From: UBA7985 sp965661545
Lineage (GTDB): Bacteria > Pseudomonadota > Alphaproteobacteria > UBA7985
Direction: 5' to 3'
Assembly (NCBI GenBank): GCA_965661545.1
Contig: CBFIEF010000004.1
Coordinates: forward strand, 65,954 to 129,953
Length of the DNA: 64,000 nucleotides
In this document: positions 1-8,099 of the stretch, one piece after another
How positions within the stretch are numbered: position 1 is the stretch's first letter
Layout: each line of letters starts with the position of its first letter
The notes under the pieces: generated by a model
The model's database searches: none
The model's input: the letters and a program-made list of their open reading frames with translations, nothing else
Told to the model about the DNA's origin: nothing
Program-made: the position numbers and the translations under genes

Positions 1-818
1 GTACGGTGGCCGTTTTGCATGACGTTTTCGATCACCAAAGCTGAACCGGGCACGATCGAGCCTGCGACGGCAAGGAAAGCGGCTGAACTTGGGTCGCCCG
101 GCACAACGACCGGCGTCGCCTTTAATGTTGGCTGCCCTGTTAGCGTGATCGCAAGCCCTTGATCAGTCTCAGCGGTAGAAACCTCAGCCCCAAAGCCCCG
201 CAGCATGCGTTCTGTATGATCGCGAGTCGGGGTTGGTTCGACCAAAGTCGTCTTGCCCGGTGCATTTAAGCCCGCCAACAACACGGCCGACTTGACCTGC
301 GCCGAGGCCAGCGGAGAGACATAGGTAACGGGCATCGCGTTACCGGTTCCTGTGACGGCCAGCGGCAGTCGATCACCCGAACGCGCCATGAAGCTGGCAC
401 CGAATTGGCTTAAAGGCACGGTGACCCGTGCCATGGGGCGCTTGTTTAACGATGCATCACCAAACACGATGGCCGTCAAATCGTGCGTTGCCAACATCCC
501 AAGGATCAGACGCGTGCTTGTCCCCGAATTGCCCATGTCCAAGGGGAGCGACGGCTCCCGCAGTCCCCCGACGCCCACGCCGTTGACAACATAGTCCTCA
601 CCGTCTTTTTCGATTTGTGCGCCCAGACGGCGCATCGCTTCGCCTGTTGCCATTACATCTTCGCCCGTGAGCAGGCCACTGACGCGGGTTTCGCCCACGG
701 CGAGCGTTCCAAACATAAGCGAGCGGTGAGAAATCGACTTATCACCGGGCACCCGAACAGCACCCTTTAGATTTTGCGCTGGCAGACTTTTAGCAGGTTC
801 AAGAGGTAAGCTGGACAT
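1..818 (-). CDS. aroA: 3-phosphoshikimate 1-carboxyvinyltransferase (EPSP synthase), N-terminal part
   Basis: This is the sixth step of the shikimate pathway: transfer of enolpyruvate from PEP to shikimate-3-phosphate, in the cytoplasm. The reading frame opens with ATG at 818 and runs off the left edge, leaving about 272 of an expected 440-450 residues. The N-terminal phosphate-binding motif GDKSISHRSLM follows about 25 residues in, and GLLTGEDVMATGEAMRRLG follows it, both hallmarks of the family. The gene is divergent from the FYDLN-acid gene and tRNA-Ala, a neighbourhood common in alphaproteobacteria. The missing end is only a window artefact. Identity is secure. Confidence 0.95.
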   Translation of the reverse strand, partial: MSSLPLEPAKSLPAQNLKGAVRVPGDKSISHRSLMFGTLAVGETRVSGLLTGEDVMATGEAMRRLGAQIEKDGEDYVVNGVGVGGLREPSLPLDMGNSGTSTRLILGMLATHDLTAIVFGDASLNKRPMARVTVPLSQFGASFMARSGDRLPLAVTGTGNAMPVTYVSPLASAQVKSAVLLAGLNAPGKTTLVEPTPTRDHTERMLRGFGAEVSTAETDQGLAITLTGQPTLKATPVVVPGDPSSAAFLAVAGSIVPGSALVIENVMQNGHR

Positions 819-992
819 GAATATCTCGTCTAATTTCTAGCTTTACGAACCTAGCATAGAGGCAGGGGGAGACGAAAAGCACGGCTCGACCGAGAGAACC
901 GCATGGCAAGGAGCCTTCGTCAGCATTGACACACTAGCCAGCCTATGTTGGTTCCAAGGGCTTAAGAAATCGAAATTATCGAGGCTGGCTGT

Positions 993-1475
993 ATGCCCGA
1001 ATTGGAACAAGAGTACGGAATTAAGCGCATCTGTCAGAGCTGCGCGGCCCGTTACTACGATCTGAATAAAGAAACTCCCGTGTGCCCATCCTGTGGGACG
1101 GAGTATGACCCCGAAGCCGTGATGCGTTCGCGTCGCGGTCGCGTGGCAGCTGCTGCTGTTGCTTCAGCCAAGGAAGAGGCATCACCTGATGTCGAATTGG
1201 AAGATGCACCAAAGACCAGCGCCGAGGGCGATGACGAGGAAGAAGAAGAGGAAGTTACCGCTGTCGCTCTGGATGAAGTCGACACGGACACCCTCAAAGA
1301 CGGCGATACCGATCTCGTTGTCGATGATGACGGCGAAGTTTCTTTGGATGATGAGTTCGGCGAAGAAGATGACAACAAAGTCGATGACGACACGTTGCTC
1401 GACGACGACGACGAACTTGCCGAAGGTGCGCTTCCTGTTGAGGGCCTTGAAACAGGCCTCGACGAAGACAGCTAA
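993..1475 (+). CDS. FYDLN-acid (TIGR02300-type) zinc-ribbon protein
   Basis: 160 residues. The first ~45 carry a small zinc ribbon (CQSC, then CPSC 17 residues later) around the family signature YYDLN. The rest, from about residue 55, is a low-complexity tail made almost entirely of Asp, Glu and small residues, with stretches such as DDEEEEEEV. The function of the family is not known; it is typical of alphaproteobacteria. The protein would be strongly negatively charged and cytoplasmic (no signal or membrane segment). GAGG lies about 10 bases before the ATG. Hairpins and then tRNA-Ala follow, so it is probably its own transcription unit. The Ser-rich open frame on the opposite strand is a shadow of the acidic codons. 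Confidence 0.88.
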   Translation: MPELEQEYGIKRICQSCAARYYDLNKETPVCPSCGTEYDPEAVMRSRRGRVAAAAVASAKEEASPDVELEDAPKTSAEGDDEEEEEEVTAVALDEVDTDTLKDGDTDLVVDDDGEVSLDDEFGEEDDNKVDDDTLLDDDDELAEGALPVEGLETGLDEDS

Positions 1476-1487
1476 TTTAGCTGTGCG

Positions 1488-1542
1488 ACAGGGGCGAAAT
1501 GCCCCTTTATAATCGAAGCCTGTTTTTTGAAAATAGGCTTCG
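1488..1542 (+). terminator. Two stem-loops downstream of the FYDLN-acid gene
   Basis: A short GC-rich hairpin (GGGGC, loop GAAAT, GCCCC) at 1491-1505 is followed by TTTAT and fits a weak intrinsic terminator for the upstream gene. A second stem, CGAAGCCT paired with AGGCTTCG across a 13-base T/A-rich loop, spans 1514-1542. It could add to termination or insulate the tRNA gene that starts 48 bases later. Termination strength cannot be judged from sequence alone. Confidence 0.55.
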
Positions 1543-1589
1543 ACAAGCCCGGTGTAAGTTGTTTATACAGGGTCCGTTTCCAGCCGCGT

Positions 1590-1665
<76 letters not shown>

Positions 1666-1884
1666 CTTTTCCTGAATTCCTGAATAATGCGGACAATTGC
1701 GCCTTAACACTATGGCCTAAGCCATTTTAGCCTGTTTTTAAGGCATTCGCGTTGAAATTAGCTCATTTCTGCATTTTCTCTGGCTCATCTTTGATGATGA
1801 CGAAACATCCCCAAATTTCTAGATATCGCAGCAAGCTCGGATCATTATGCAACTCAAATCGAGCACAGGCCACGAGGGGACCTT

Positions 1885-2133
1885 ATGTCCAGCACCACAC
1901 AAATTAGCCTTCCTGCTCTTCAATTACAGCTTCGTCAGATTATCGATCATCTCGAGGTCTTGGCCGATGAACCCGACGCTCTAAACAAGTGGGGACCAGA
2001 GGTTGGCGAAGCCTTTGAGGACAAATCCGAGCGCCTCTCAGACCTATCAACACGGGTTGCGATGGCGCACCGCAAAGGATCGGCTCGCGTTGAAATGTCA
2101 CTCTCTCCATCAAAAAAGGCGATGAACCGCTAG
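1885..2133 (+). CDS. Small hypothetical protein (82 aa)
   Basis: Not recognised. ATG at 1885 is preceded by a good GAGGGG ribosome-binding site about five bases upstream. The product is soluble, with no signal peptide or membrane segment. It is rich in Leu, Glu, Asp and Ser with likely helical N-terminal and middle parts, and ends with a basic Lys/Arg-containing tail. The 219 bases between tRNA-Ala and this gene are AT-rich and show no other gene. Codon use is ordinary for the window and the start context is good, so I treat it as real, without a function. Confidence 0.6.
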   Translation: MSSTTQISLPALQLQLRQIIDHLEVLADEPDALNKWGPEVGEAFEDKSERLSDLSTRVAMAHRKGSARVEMSLSPSKKAMNR

Positions 2134-2200
2134 GTTTATTGCGGATAAATCGCAGTTATGCGAAATTATTGGCACTCTTTAAGACGGTGTCGAATTTAGC

Positions 2201-2584
2201 ATGCTTCTTCGAACATTTATCACCGTGGGCCTCGCGATCGCTACTCTTGGCGTCGCAGGCTGCGGATCATTATCAGGAACCACGCGCGACGCGTTCGCGC
2301 CCTTCTTTGAGCTGAGCCAGCCAGAGACAGTCAACGATGTGATTGTCGGCGGCACGAATCCCTATGCCACCTCCGTGCAGCACTCTTTGGCGGCCCCGGC
2401 AACCAACGTGCAGCCACAAGTCATAGGCGTTTTTGCTAGTTCCCAAGCCCAAGCCCAGCACCTGATTTATCAGGCTATGACCGCACAGTGCGGGGCTACC
2501 GGTCAAATGAGCCCAGTTCAGTTCGTCAATGGTCAGTGGATGAGCACAGTTCAATGCTCCGGTGTTACCCCTTCACCCTATTGA
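2201..2584 (+). CDS. Putative small lipoprotein (127 aa)
   Basis: The N-terminus (positive charge, hydrophobic VGLAIATLGVAG, then Cys at residue 21) is a classic lipobox, LGVAGC, so the mature protein should be lipid-anchored, probably to the outer membrane. The mature part has two further Cys residues near 97 and 119 that could form a disulfide, and it is rich in Gln, Ala and Val. No catalytic motif is visible and the family is not recognised. It ends convergently, 23 bases before the end of the Mn-transporter operon on the other strand. Confidence 0.65.
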   Translation: MLLRTFITVGLAIATLGVAGCGSLSGTTRDAFAPFFELSQPETVNDVIVGGTNPYATSVQHSLAAPATNVQPQVIGVFASSQAQAQHLIYQAMTAQCGATGQMSPVQFVNGQWMSTVQCSGVTPSPY

Positions 2585-2607
2585 GTGAACCGACGGAGTA
2601 CGTGAGA

Positions 2608-3516
2608 TCACGGCATAGGACGGGCGCGCTTGAGCCTTTTGGCTACAGGCGCGGCCAGCACTGCCAAAACCACGACCCAAAGTGCCAGAATACCGGATAA
2701 GCGGGGCTCCACATTGAGCAGCTGAACGGCAACCATGCTGGTCCCATACGTCAAGACAATACCGAGCACAGCGACAGCTATCGCTCCCACCCAAACCTGC
2801 CAGAGCGTGCGAGCAAAAGCCCAGCCTGCGATTGCAGGCGCGCTGAACAACGCAATAGCAACGACAACACCGGCTGCCCGCAAACACGCCGCCGCTGCCA
2901 TGGCGATCAACAAGGTTTCCAGCACTTTAACAGCGAATGCAGCCACGGGCGTTTTCAAGGCAAAGTGCTCCGGATCCATCAGCGACCGATTGAACAGCGG
3001 ATAGGCCAAAAGACAAAGCGCAAGACTCAGACTGAAACTCGCCAGAGATGCCATCATCTGCGGCGGTGCGCTGCTCCAGACCTCAGCCCGAAGCAGATCC
3101 GGCCAAGCCGCGACCTCGAACCAAAGCAGCAGCTCGAGTGAGCCAAACAGGATGTGGTCCACGTCGATCATCCCTGTATCTTCAAGGCCTGAGAGGCTCA
3201 AAGCGATGATGCCGATACCGAAGAAAATGGGGAACAGCGCCGCAATCTCCACGCCCCGACCAAAACTGTGACGCGTACGAAGCCAGCCCACCCCCGCCAC
3301 AAACAGCGCGATAACCAGTACCGCACCCAGCAACACTTCCCATCCATGAGTTCCGGAGAGGACAAAACCCAAGATCAAGCCCGGCAAGACAGCGTGGCTC
3401 GCGGCTTCAGAAATCATGATCTGACCTTTAGGCAGCAGCAAGCTACCGGCGAGAATGGCCGTAACCGCTGCGCTCAGCAGCGTGAGGAGAATGGGTAAAT
3501 CCTGGCTAAGCAGCAT
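2608..3516 (-). CDS. mntD: Manganese/iron ABC transporter permease, second subunit
   Basis: 302 residues with about eight or nine hydrophobic helices and the family sequence MISEAASHAVLPG near residue 34, typical of TroC/TroD/SitD-type permeases for Mn2+, Fe2+ or Zn2+. It is the last gene of the four-gene operon and overlaps the preceding permease gene by 11 bases, indicating translational coupling. It would form the inner-membrane channel with the other permease. The metal is inferred as Mn from the linked mntR and the substrate-binding protein. Confidence 0.88.
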   Translation of the reverse strand: MLLSQDLPILLTLLSAAVTAILAGSLLLPKGQIMISEAASHAVLPGLILGFVLSGTHGWEVLLGAVLVIALFVAGVGWLRTRHSFGRGVEIAALFPIFFGIGIIALSLSGLEDTGMIDVDHILFGSLELLLWFEVAAWPDLLRAEVWSSAPPQMMASLASFSLSLALCLLAYPLFNRSLMDPEHFALKTPVAAFAVKVLETLLIAMAAAACLRAAGVVVAIALFSAPAIAGWAFARTLWQVWVGAIAVAVLGIVLTYGTSMVAVQLLNVEPRLSGILALWVVVLAVLAAPVAKRLKRARPMP

Positions 3517-4357
3517 GACTAATCCGGACGATTATCGCGAGCCGAGCCAGTACCGCACTCACGAGCCATCCAACCCCTAAGCCGACCATAACCAAAGCCC
3601 CCGTAGGCAGCGTCAGAACGCCTGCACTCAACCAGCCCGCAACAACGGCAAACACTCCACCCGTGATCGCCGAGGTCACCACCAACGCTGTAAAACCCTT
3701 CACCCAAGGCCGGACAATCAGCGCCGGCAGCGTCATGCCCCCCACCAAAAGGGTCAGCCCCAGCGCTGGCAAACAAGTCAAGACCACAATCACGGTGGAG
3801 ACGATCCAGACGAGCTCAAATGTTCTGTTATTGCCAGACAAGGACATGGATTGCGGATCGAGAACCCAGTTCATCAATCCCCTGTGCAGCAGGGCAAAAG
3901 CGCCCATTCCGACAACCAGCACCACCACCGCTGGCGTGACGCGCGCAAAAGTCAGTGTTGCTGCGTCGCCGAGCAATAACGTCGTTAAACCCTTGGTCGA
4001 AAACGCCCCGTAGCCCTGCACCAAACTCATCAGAACCAGCGTCGATCCATAGGCCGCGCCAATGGCAAGCGCTTGGCTTGCTCCTGTCGAATACCCGCGA
4101 CCCCGCGCCCAAAAAATGAAACCCAGCGTCAGCGTTGAAGATGCGAAGCCGAAAACCCACAGCAGAGGAACGGCCAGCCAAGTCAGGCCGAAAAGCGCAA
4201 CAATGCCTTGCGAGACCACCACGCCAGAAACAACACCATGCCCCGCAACATCGGCGGTCAGGTTTTCACCTTTCAGGCACACCAACGCACCAAAGCCACC
4301 AAGCAATGCGCCGGTGGCCAACAAGCCGATCAGAACAATGAGAGTGTTATAATCCAT
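3506..4357 (-). CDS. mntC: Manganese/iron ABC transporter permease, first subunit
   Basis: 283 residues with multiple membrane helices. LKGENLTADVAGHGVVSG near residue 30 aligns with the conserved metal-permease segment that the sister permease also has. It follows the ATPase gene by 32 bases and overlaps the second permease gene, as expected of a heterodimeric TroC/TroD-type pore. Regulation is presumably shared with the whole operon through the palindrome upstream of the binding-protein gene. Confidence 0.88.
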   Translation of the reverse strand: MDYNTLIVLIGLLATGALLGGFGALVCLKGENLTADVAGHGVVSGVVVSQGIVALFGLTWLAVPLLWVFGFASSTLTLGFIFWARGRGYSTGASQALAIGAAYGSTLVLMSLVQGYGAFSTKGLTTLLLGDAATLTFARVTPAVVVLVVGMGAFALLHRGLMNWVLDPQSMSLSGNNRTFELVWIVSTVIVVLTCLPALGLTLLVGGMTLPALIVRPWVKGFTALVVTSAITGGVFAVVAGWLSAGVLTLPTGALVMVGLGVGWLVSAVLARLAIIVRISHAA

Positions 4358-4389
4358 GCCGCCTCCGGTGTACCGTCGGTGTGACGCCC

Positions 4390-5169
4390 TTAGGCAGCGC
4401 GGTGCGTGATCTCGACGAATGCAGCGATAAAGGCGGGAGAGTCGAAGACAACCTCGGGCGTCCCTGTCGCCGTAACGGCGCCATCAACCAACACCACGCG
4501 GTCAAAGAGTGCGCGGACATCGCCAAGATTATGATGAACCAGTATTGCGGTTTTGCCTTCGTCCTGAAAGTCATCCAACACAGACAGCAACGCCGCCCGC
4601 GTGACTTCATCAATGGCCTGAAAAGGCTCGTCCATGATCAGGATTTGGGGATCCTGCACCAGCGCGCGCGCCAGCAAAACACGCCGACGCTGCCCGCCTG
4701 ATAAATCAGACAAAGGCCGGTGCGCGAGATCCAAGCTGTTCACAGCGTCAAGCGCCCGATCAACGGCTTTCCAATCGCGAGCGCCAAGCCTTGCGGTCAC
4801 GCCCAAGTGCACACCCCGCCCCATAGCAACCAAATCACGGACTTTGCTCGGAAAGCGCCAATCGATTTCGTCGGCTTGAGCGACATAGGCAACATGCTGC
4901 CGGACATCGTTGAAACGTCGATCCAGAAAACGTGCCGAACCTGCTTGCGGCTTAATCAGACCGAGCATGGCTTTCAGCAAGGTAGATTTGCCCGCGCCAT
5001 TGGGACCGATGATCGCCAGACGCTCGCCTTGCTGCACCTCAAAACTCGCATCCCGCACGATGGTCTCACCACCATAACCCGCAGAAAGTCCATAGACGCC
5101 AACGGCTGTTTGCTGCGTAAGGCTGACGGTTTTGTCCGTCATCATGAAAAAATTTGTGAAGGCATTCAT
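4390..5169 (-). CDS. mntB: Manganese ABC transporter ATP-binding protein
   Basis: 259-residue ABC ATPase with Walker A GPNGAGKST near residue 55, the Q-loop region VAYVAQ, signature LSGGQRRRVLLARAL, Walker B ILIMDEPF and H-loop VHHN. It energises the two permeases at the cytoplasmic face. Its ATG overlaps the stop of the binding-protein gene (ATGA), so the two are coupled. An internal start pair about nine residues downstream (MMTDK) is also possible and would shorten the protein slightly. Confidence 0.9.
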   Translation of the reverse strand: MNAFTNFFMMTDKTVSLTQQTAVGVYGLSAGYGGETIVRDASFEVQQGERLAIIGPNGAGKSTLLKAMLGLIKPQAGSARFLDRRFNDVRQHVAYVAQADEIDWRFPSKVRDLVAMGRGVHLGVTARLGARDWKAVDRALDAVNSLDLAHRPLSDLSGGQRRRVLLARALVQDPQILIMDEPFQAIDEVTRAALLSVLDDFQDEGKTAILVHHNLGDVRALFDRVVLVDGAVTATGTPEVVFDSPAFIAAFVEITHRAA

Positions 5170-6128
5170 AGCGAATTCTCCAAGAGCACCAGACCATGGG
5201 TCTCCAAAAACGTGCCCGTCGATGGGGAAAGAGCGGGGCGTTTGCCCGAAATGGCGTCCACCATGTTTATGGTGTTTTCGATCAGCATCCCGAAGTATCG
5301 GCCACCTGCTTCATCAGCTGGGCCTAGCGCGTCAGAGAAAAGCGGGGGCATGGATCGCAGATCGACACCGCGCTGCGCCGCGCCCTCGCGCAGCGCCGCA
5401 ATTCCGGCGCTCTCAACCGACGTCTCACTGAAGACGGCAGAGATGTCGCGCTCGGCAATCAATTGAACCAGCTCATTCACGCGTGCGAGCTTGGTTTCAC
5501 TCGCCGTTGAAAGCCCCAGCAGCGGCTCCAAGCTCAATCCATAGCGCTTACCGTAATAGGAAAAAGCATCGTGGGCACTTACCACGACACGCCGCTCAGC
5601 GGGAATTGGTGCAAAGCTCTGAGTGATCCAATTGTCGATCAACCGAGCCGCCGTTCGCAGCGTTTCTGCCCGTTCCTCTGGCACCACCAAATCCAAGTCC
5701 TGCGACATGGCATAGGCGACTTCGATCACCGTCTCGATCCACAAAACGGGATCATGCCAAGTGTGGGGGTCTGCGTACCCTTCGACAAACAGTAATTGAT
5801 CTGGGGTTTGAAAGGCCTCACCGGCAAAAACTGCGCTGCGGCGCTCAAGCTGGCGCATCAAGTCCAGCAACTGCGCCTCAAACAGCAGTCCGTGATAGAC
5901 GACCGCATCCGCTTCAGCCAGCTGGCGCACGTCCTTGCGCGTGGGTTGGTACGTGTGCGGATCAGTGCCCGCGCCCAACAGCGCTGTAACTTCCGCCTGG
6001 TCCGCCAGCAAGTATCCCAGCGGGTCTGCCAGCATCCGTGTTGTTGTGCGCACAGTTACACCCTCTGCCGAAGCAGAAGCGACGAACCCAAACACAAAAA
6101 CAGTAATGCTCAACGCCAAGCCGCGCAT
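5166..6128 (-). CDS. mntA: Periplasmic Mn-binding protein of the ABC transporter (cluster A-I)
   Basis: 320 residues from ATG 6128. The open frame extends upstream to a TTG at 6161, but ATG 6128 places an ideal signal peptide (MRGLALSITVFVFGFVASASA) at the N-terminus. Metal-site motifs are GTDPHTYQP, DPHTWHDP and a later VSAHDAF, matching TroA/SitA/MntA. There is no long His-rich loop of the kind seen in many zinc-specific ZnuA proteins, which supports Mn (or Fe). It is the first gene of the importer operon, 44 bases downstream of a perfect palindrome. Confidence 0.88.
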   Translation of the reverse strand: MRGLALSITVFVFGFVASASAEGVTVRTTTRMLADPLGYLLADQAEVTALLGAGTDPHTYQPTRKDVRQLAEADAVVYHGLLFEAQLLDLMRQLERRSAVFAGEAFQTPDQLLFVEGYADPHTWHDPVLWIETVIEVAYAMSQDLDLVVPEERAETLRTAARLIDNWITQSFAPIPAERRVVVSAHDAFSYYGKRYGLSLEPLLGLSTASETKLARVNELVQLIAERDISAVFSETSVESAGIAALREGAAQRGVDLRSMPPLFSDALGPADEAGGRYFGMLIENTINMVDAISGKRPALSPSTGTFLETHGLVLLENSL

Positions 6129-6171
6129 GATTTGTCCGTTTACCCCACACAATGAAGCCAATGATCTACAA

Positions 6172-6187
6172 TGTAGCCTAGGCTACA
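6172..6187. promoter_or_regulatory. Candidate MntR operator: perfect 16-bp palindrome
   Basis: TGTAGCCTAGGCTACA is a perfect palindrome in the divergent space between mntA (start 6128, minus strand) and mntR (start 6297). Flanking ACAA and CATTGT add partial outer symmetry. Its size, symmetry and AGCC/GGCT half-sites resemble MntR boxes described in alphaproteobacteria and enterics. I infer that Mn-loaded MntR binds here to repress the importer and perhaps mntR itself. Confidence 0.72.
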
Positions 6188-6296
6188 CATTGTGCAAGGG
6201 TCTTGGAATTATTGCAGACAAAGTGCCTCACTTTCCTTGAAATCGCCTTCCCACACTGCAAAAAGGAGTGCGTAACAGCACAGGCGACCAAAGACG

Positions 6297-6761
6297 TTGA
6301 CCTCTTCCAAATCTGCTCCCATCGATTCGACGAACCCAGACCTTGCCCCGGTCGAGCAACAAGCTGCGGCTTTTGAGGCTGTGCGCGAAGCTCGACGGAG
6401 CGAAACCGCCGAAGACTATGTGGAGCTGATCGACGATCTGATCAAAGCGACCGGTGAAGCAAGGGTTGTTGACGTGGCCGCTCGCATGGGCGTTTCTCAT
6501 GCCACGGTTAACCGCATCCTTGCGCGCTTGGTTAAAGAAGGCTTGGTCAACACACAGCCCTACCGCTCCATCTTTCTGACCGACGCCGGCTCTGGCCTTG
6601 CCCAAGAATCCCGCGAGCGCCATCGCATCGTGGTGGAATTCCTCTGTGCCCTGGGCATCGATGAGACCACAGCCCAGCGCGACGCGGAAGGGATCGAGCA
6701 CTACGTCTCGACCGAAACGATTGAGGCGTTCCAGAATTGGACGGGGAAGCTCAGCGAATGA
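6297..6761 (+). CDS. mntR: Mn-dependent transcriptional regulator, DtxR/MntR family
   Basis: 154 residues. A winged-helix DNA-binding domain (about residues 55-85, VAARMGVSHATVNRIL) is followed by the DtxR-type dimerisation and metal domain with HRIVVEFL and DAEGIEHYVS, which hold the expected His, Glu and Asp ligands. An in-frame stop at 6273 leaves TTG 6297 as the only reasonable start. A purine-rich AGGAG lies about 30 bases upstream, too far to be an ideal ribosome site, so initiation may be weak. The stop overlaps the next ATG (ATGA). The position, divergent from the Mn importer, supports the role. Confidence 0.88.
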   Translation: MTSSKSAPIDSTNPDLAPVEQQAAAFEAVREARRSETAEDYVELIDDLIKATGEARVVDVAARMGVSHATVNRILARLVKEGLVNTQPYRSIFLTDAGSGLAQESRERHRIVVEFLCALGIDETTAQRDAEGIEHYVSTETIEAFQNWTGKLSE

Positions 6762-7180
6762 GCGTGCTGGAACACCCTTCCCTGCTCGGCTTCGAGCCGC
6801 TGTTCAGCCATCTGGATTTCTTGGCAAAGCAACGAGGCGGCGATGCTTATCCGCCCTACGACGTGCTGATCAAAGACGAGAACACCTATATTGTCCGGAT
6901 CGCCGTGGCCGGCTTTACCAAAGACGACCTGCGCCTGATCGCTCAACCCCACCAGCTATTGGTGATTGGCAAGCGTGGCACGGCCAACGATGACTTGGAC
7001 GACAGCGACTTCTTTCACAACGGCATCGCTTTCCGCGCTTTTCAGCGACGGTTTGCCCTTGGCCCCGGGCTGGAAGTCAAGTCGGCAACCGTGGCCGATG
7101 GTATCGTCGAAATCACGCTGGAGCGTCCCGAACTGCGTGAAACTGGCGTAGAAATCGCGGTTGTGAACCGAGGCGAATAG
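6758..7180 (+). CDS. Small heat-shock protein, Hsp20/IbpA type
   Basis: 140 residues with an alpha-crystallin domain (about residues 25-125): YPPYDVLIKDENTYIVRIAV followed by GFTKDDLRL, and FQRRFALGPGLEVKSATVAD near residue 95. This is an ATP-independent holdase that binds unfolding proteins. The frame is open seven codons earlier, but ATG 6758 sits in the ATGA overlap with the mntR stop, so translational coupling to mntR makes it the likely start. Joining a metal regulator to a chaperone is not standard. Confidence 0.85.
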   Translation: MSVLEHPSLLGFEPLFSHLDFLAKQRGGDAYPPYDVLIKDENTYIVRIAVAGFTKDDLRLIAQPHQLLVIGKRGTANDDLDDSDFFHNGIAFRAFQRRFALGPGLEVKSATVADGIVEITLERPELRETGVEIAVVNRGE

Positions 7181-7183
7181 GCA

Positions 7184-7588
7184 ATGGCCAAGCTCACGCC
7201 GGATCGCGAGGCGCTGTTATCCGAGGCCGAGCGCCGTATGATCTTTCGTGACATGCTGCTGTTTCGGCTCTGCCTGATCACGTTGATCTTCAGCATCATC
7301 TGCTGGATCAGCTGCGCCGCCTTTGGCCCAATCCGGTTTTCCGACCATCGACCCGTAGCGTTCTGGTTGATTCCAGCGGGAATTTTTGCGCTCATCTATT
7401 ATTCGTATGCGCTATTCACGGAATTTTCGGGTGACCCGATCGCGGATCGGTTGTGGCGGATTGTTTCGGCCACTTTGGTCCTATCGCCTCTGGTCGTCTA
7501 TTTTACCGTTGCCGGGATGATGTTCCTCTTTTTCACCATCAGCGAAGTCGAGTTCTCCCTCCAAAACATTCCATTTTGGCCCGGCTAA
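7184..7588 (+). CDS. Small inner-membrane protein (134 aa), unknown function
   Basis: Three strong hydrophobic segments (about residues 25-50, 60-78 and 90-115) follow a charged cytoplasmic N-terminus. No conserved catalytic motif is recognised. It starts three bases after the Hsp20 stop, so mntR, hsp20 and this gene look like one transcript. It ends directly against the convergent ptsN gene (7589). It could be a membrane-stress partner, but that is only context. Confidence 0.7.
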   Translation: MAKLTPDREALLSEAERRMIFRDMLLFRLCLITLIFSIICWISCAAFGPIRFSDHRPVAFWLIPAGIFALIYYSYALFTEFSGDPIADRLWRIVSATLVLSPLVVYFTVAGMMFLFFTISEVEFSLQNIPFWPG

Positions 7589-8032
7589 TCAGTCTTGGTT
7601 CAATAGAATATCCAGAGCCGACGCGTCATCAGCACCGCGTAAACGCTGGCGGAACTCCGCGTCTTTGAACGCCCGTGACACGCGTGCGAGCAGCTTGAGG
7701 TGATCGCCATTGGCGCTCTCTGGCGCGAGGATCAGAAAGATCAGATCGACCGGCTCGTCATCCAGTGAGTCATAGTCAACCGGGTTTTCCAACCGGGCGA
7801 AGTACGTGACAGTCCGGGTCAAACCGGCGAGTTTGGCATGCGGGATGGCCACGCCGTCGCCTGCGCCGGTCGAACCTTCTTGTTCGCGAGCTTGCAGCGC
7901 TTCGAGCACATCTCTTTCTTCCACGCCATAGGGCGCGGCGACACGTTGAGCGAGGGATAGCAATAGATGCCGTTTGCTCGTTACACTAACACTCGCGTCG
8001 ATGAATGTTGGTGACACAAGAAGGTCGTTCAA
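7589..8032 (-). CDS. ptsN: Nitrogen PTS EIIA protein (EIIA-Ntr)
   Basis: 147 residues, a complete EIIA domain. The phosphorylated His is in GVAIPHAKL (His65), with the usual SPTFIDASVSVTSK start. It receives phosphate from NPr and regulates potassium transport and nitrogen/carbon balance rather than sugar uptake. It is the last gene of the rpoN-hpf-ptsN cluster, the standard proteobacterial order. The frame opens with TTG at 8032; no ATG is available in frame nearby. Confidence 0.92.
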   Translation of the reverse strand: MNDLLVSPTFIDASVSVTSKRHLLLSLAQRVAAPYGVEERDVLEALQAREQEGSTGAGDGVAIPHAKLAGLTRTVTYFARLENPVDYDSLDDEPVDLIFLILAPESANGDHLKLLARVSRAFKDAEFRQRLRGADDASALDILLNQD

Positions 8033-8099
8033 ATCATTGCCTCGGTCAGAAAGTTAGAAAACCAAAGGGCGCAGACAGCGCCACGCCCTTTTTGATCCG

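Noticed and set aside
926..949. TTGACA with a TATGTT downstream as a promoter before the FYDLN gene
   Set aside because: Spacing is only 12 bases, too short for a sigma-70 promoter.
1055..1393. Ser/Thr-rich open frame on the minus strand opposite the FYDLN gene
   Set aside because: It is the antisense reading of Asp/Glu codons (GAT/GAC/GAA to Ser/Phe etc.). It has no ribosome site or separate coding sign.
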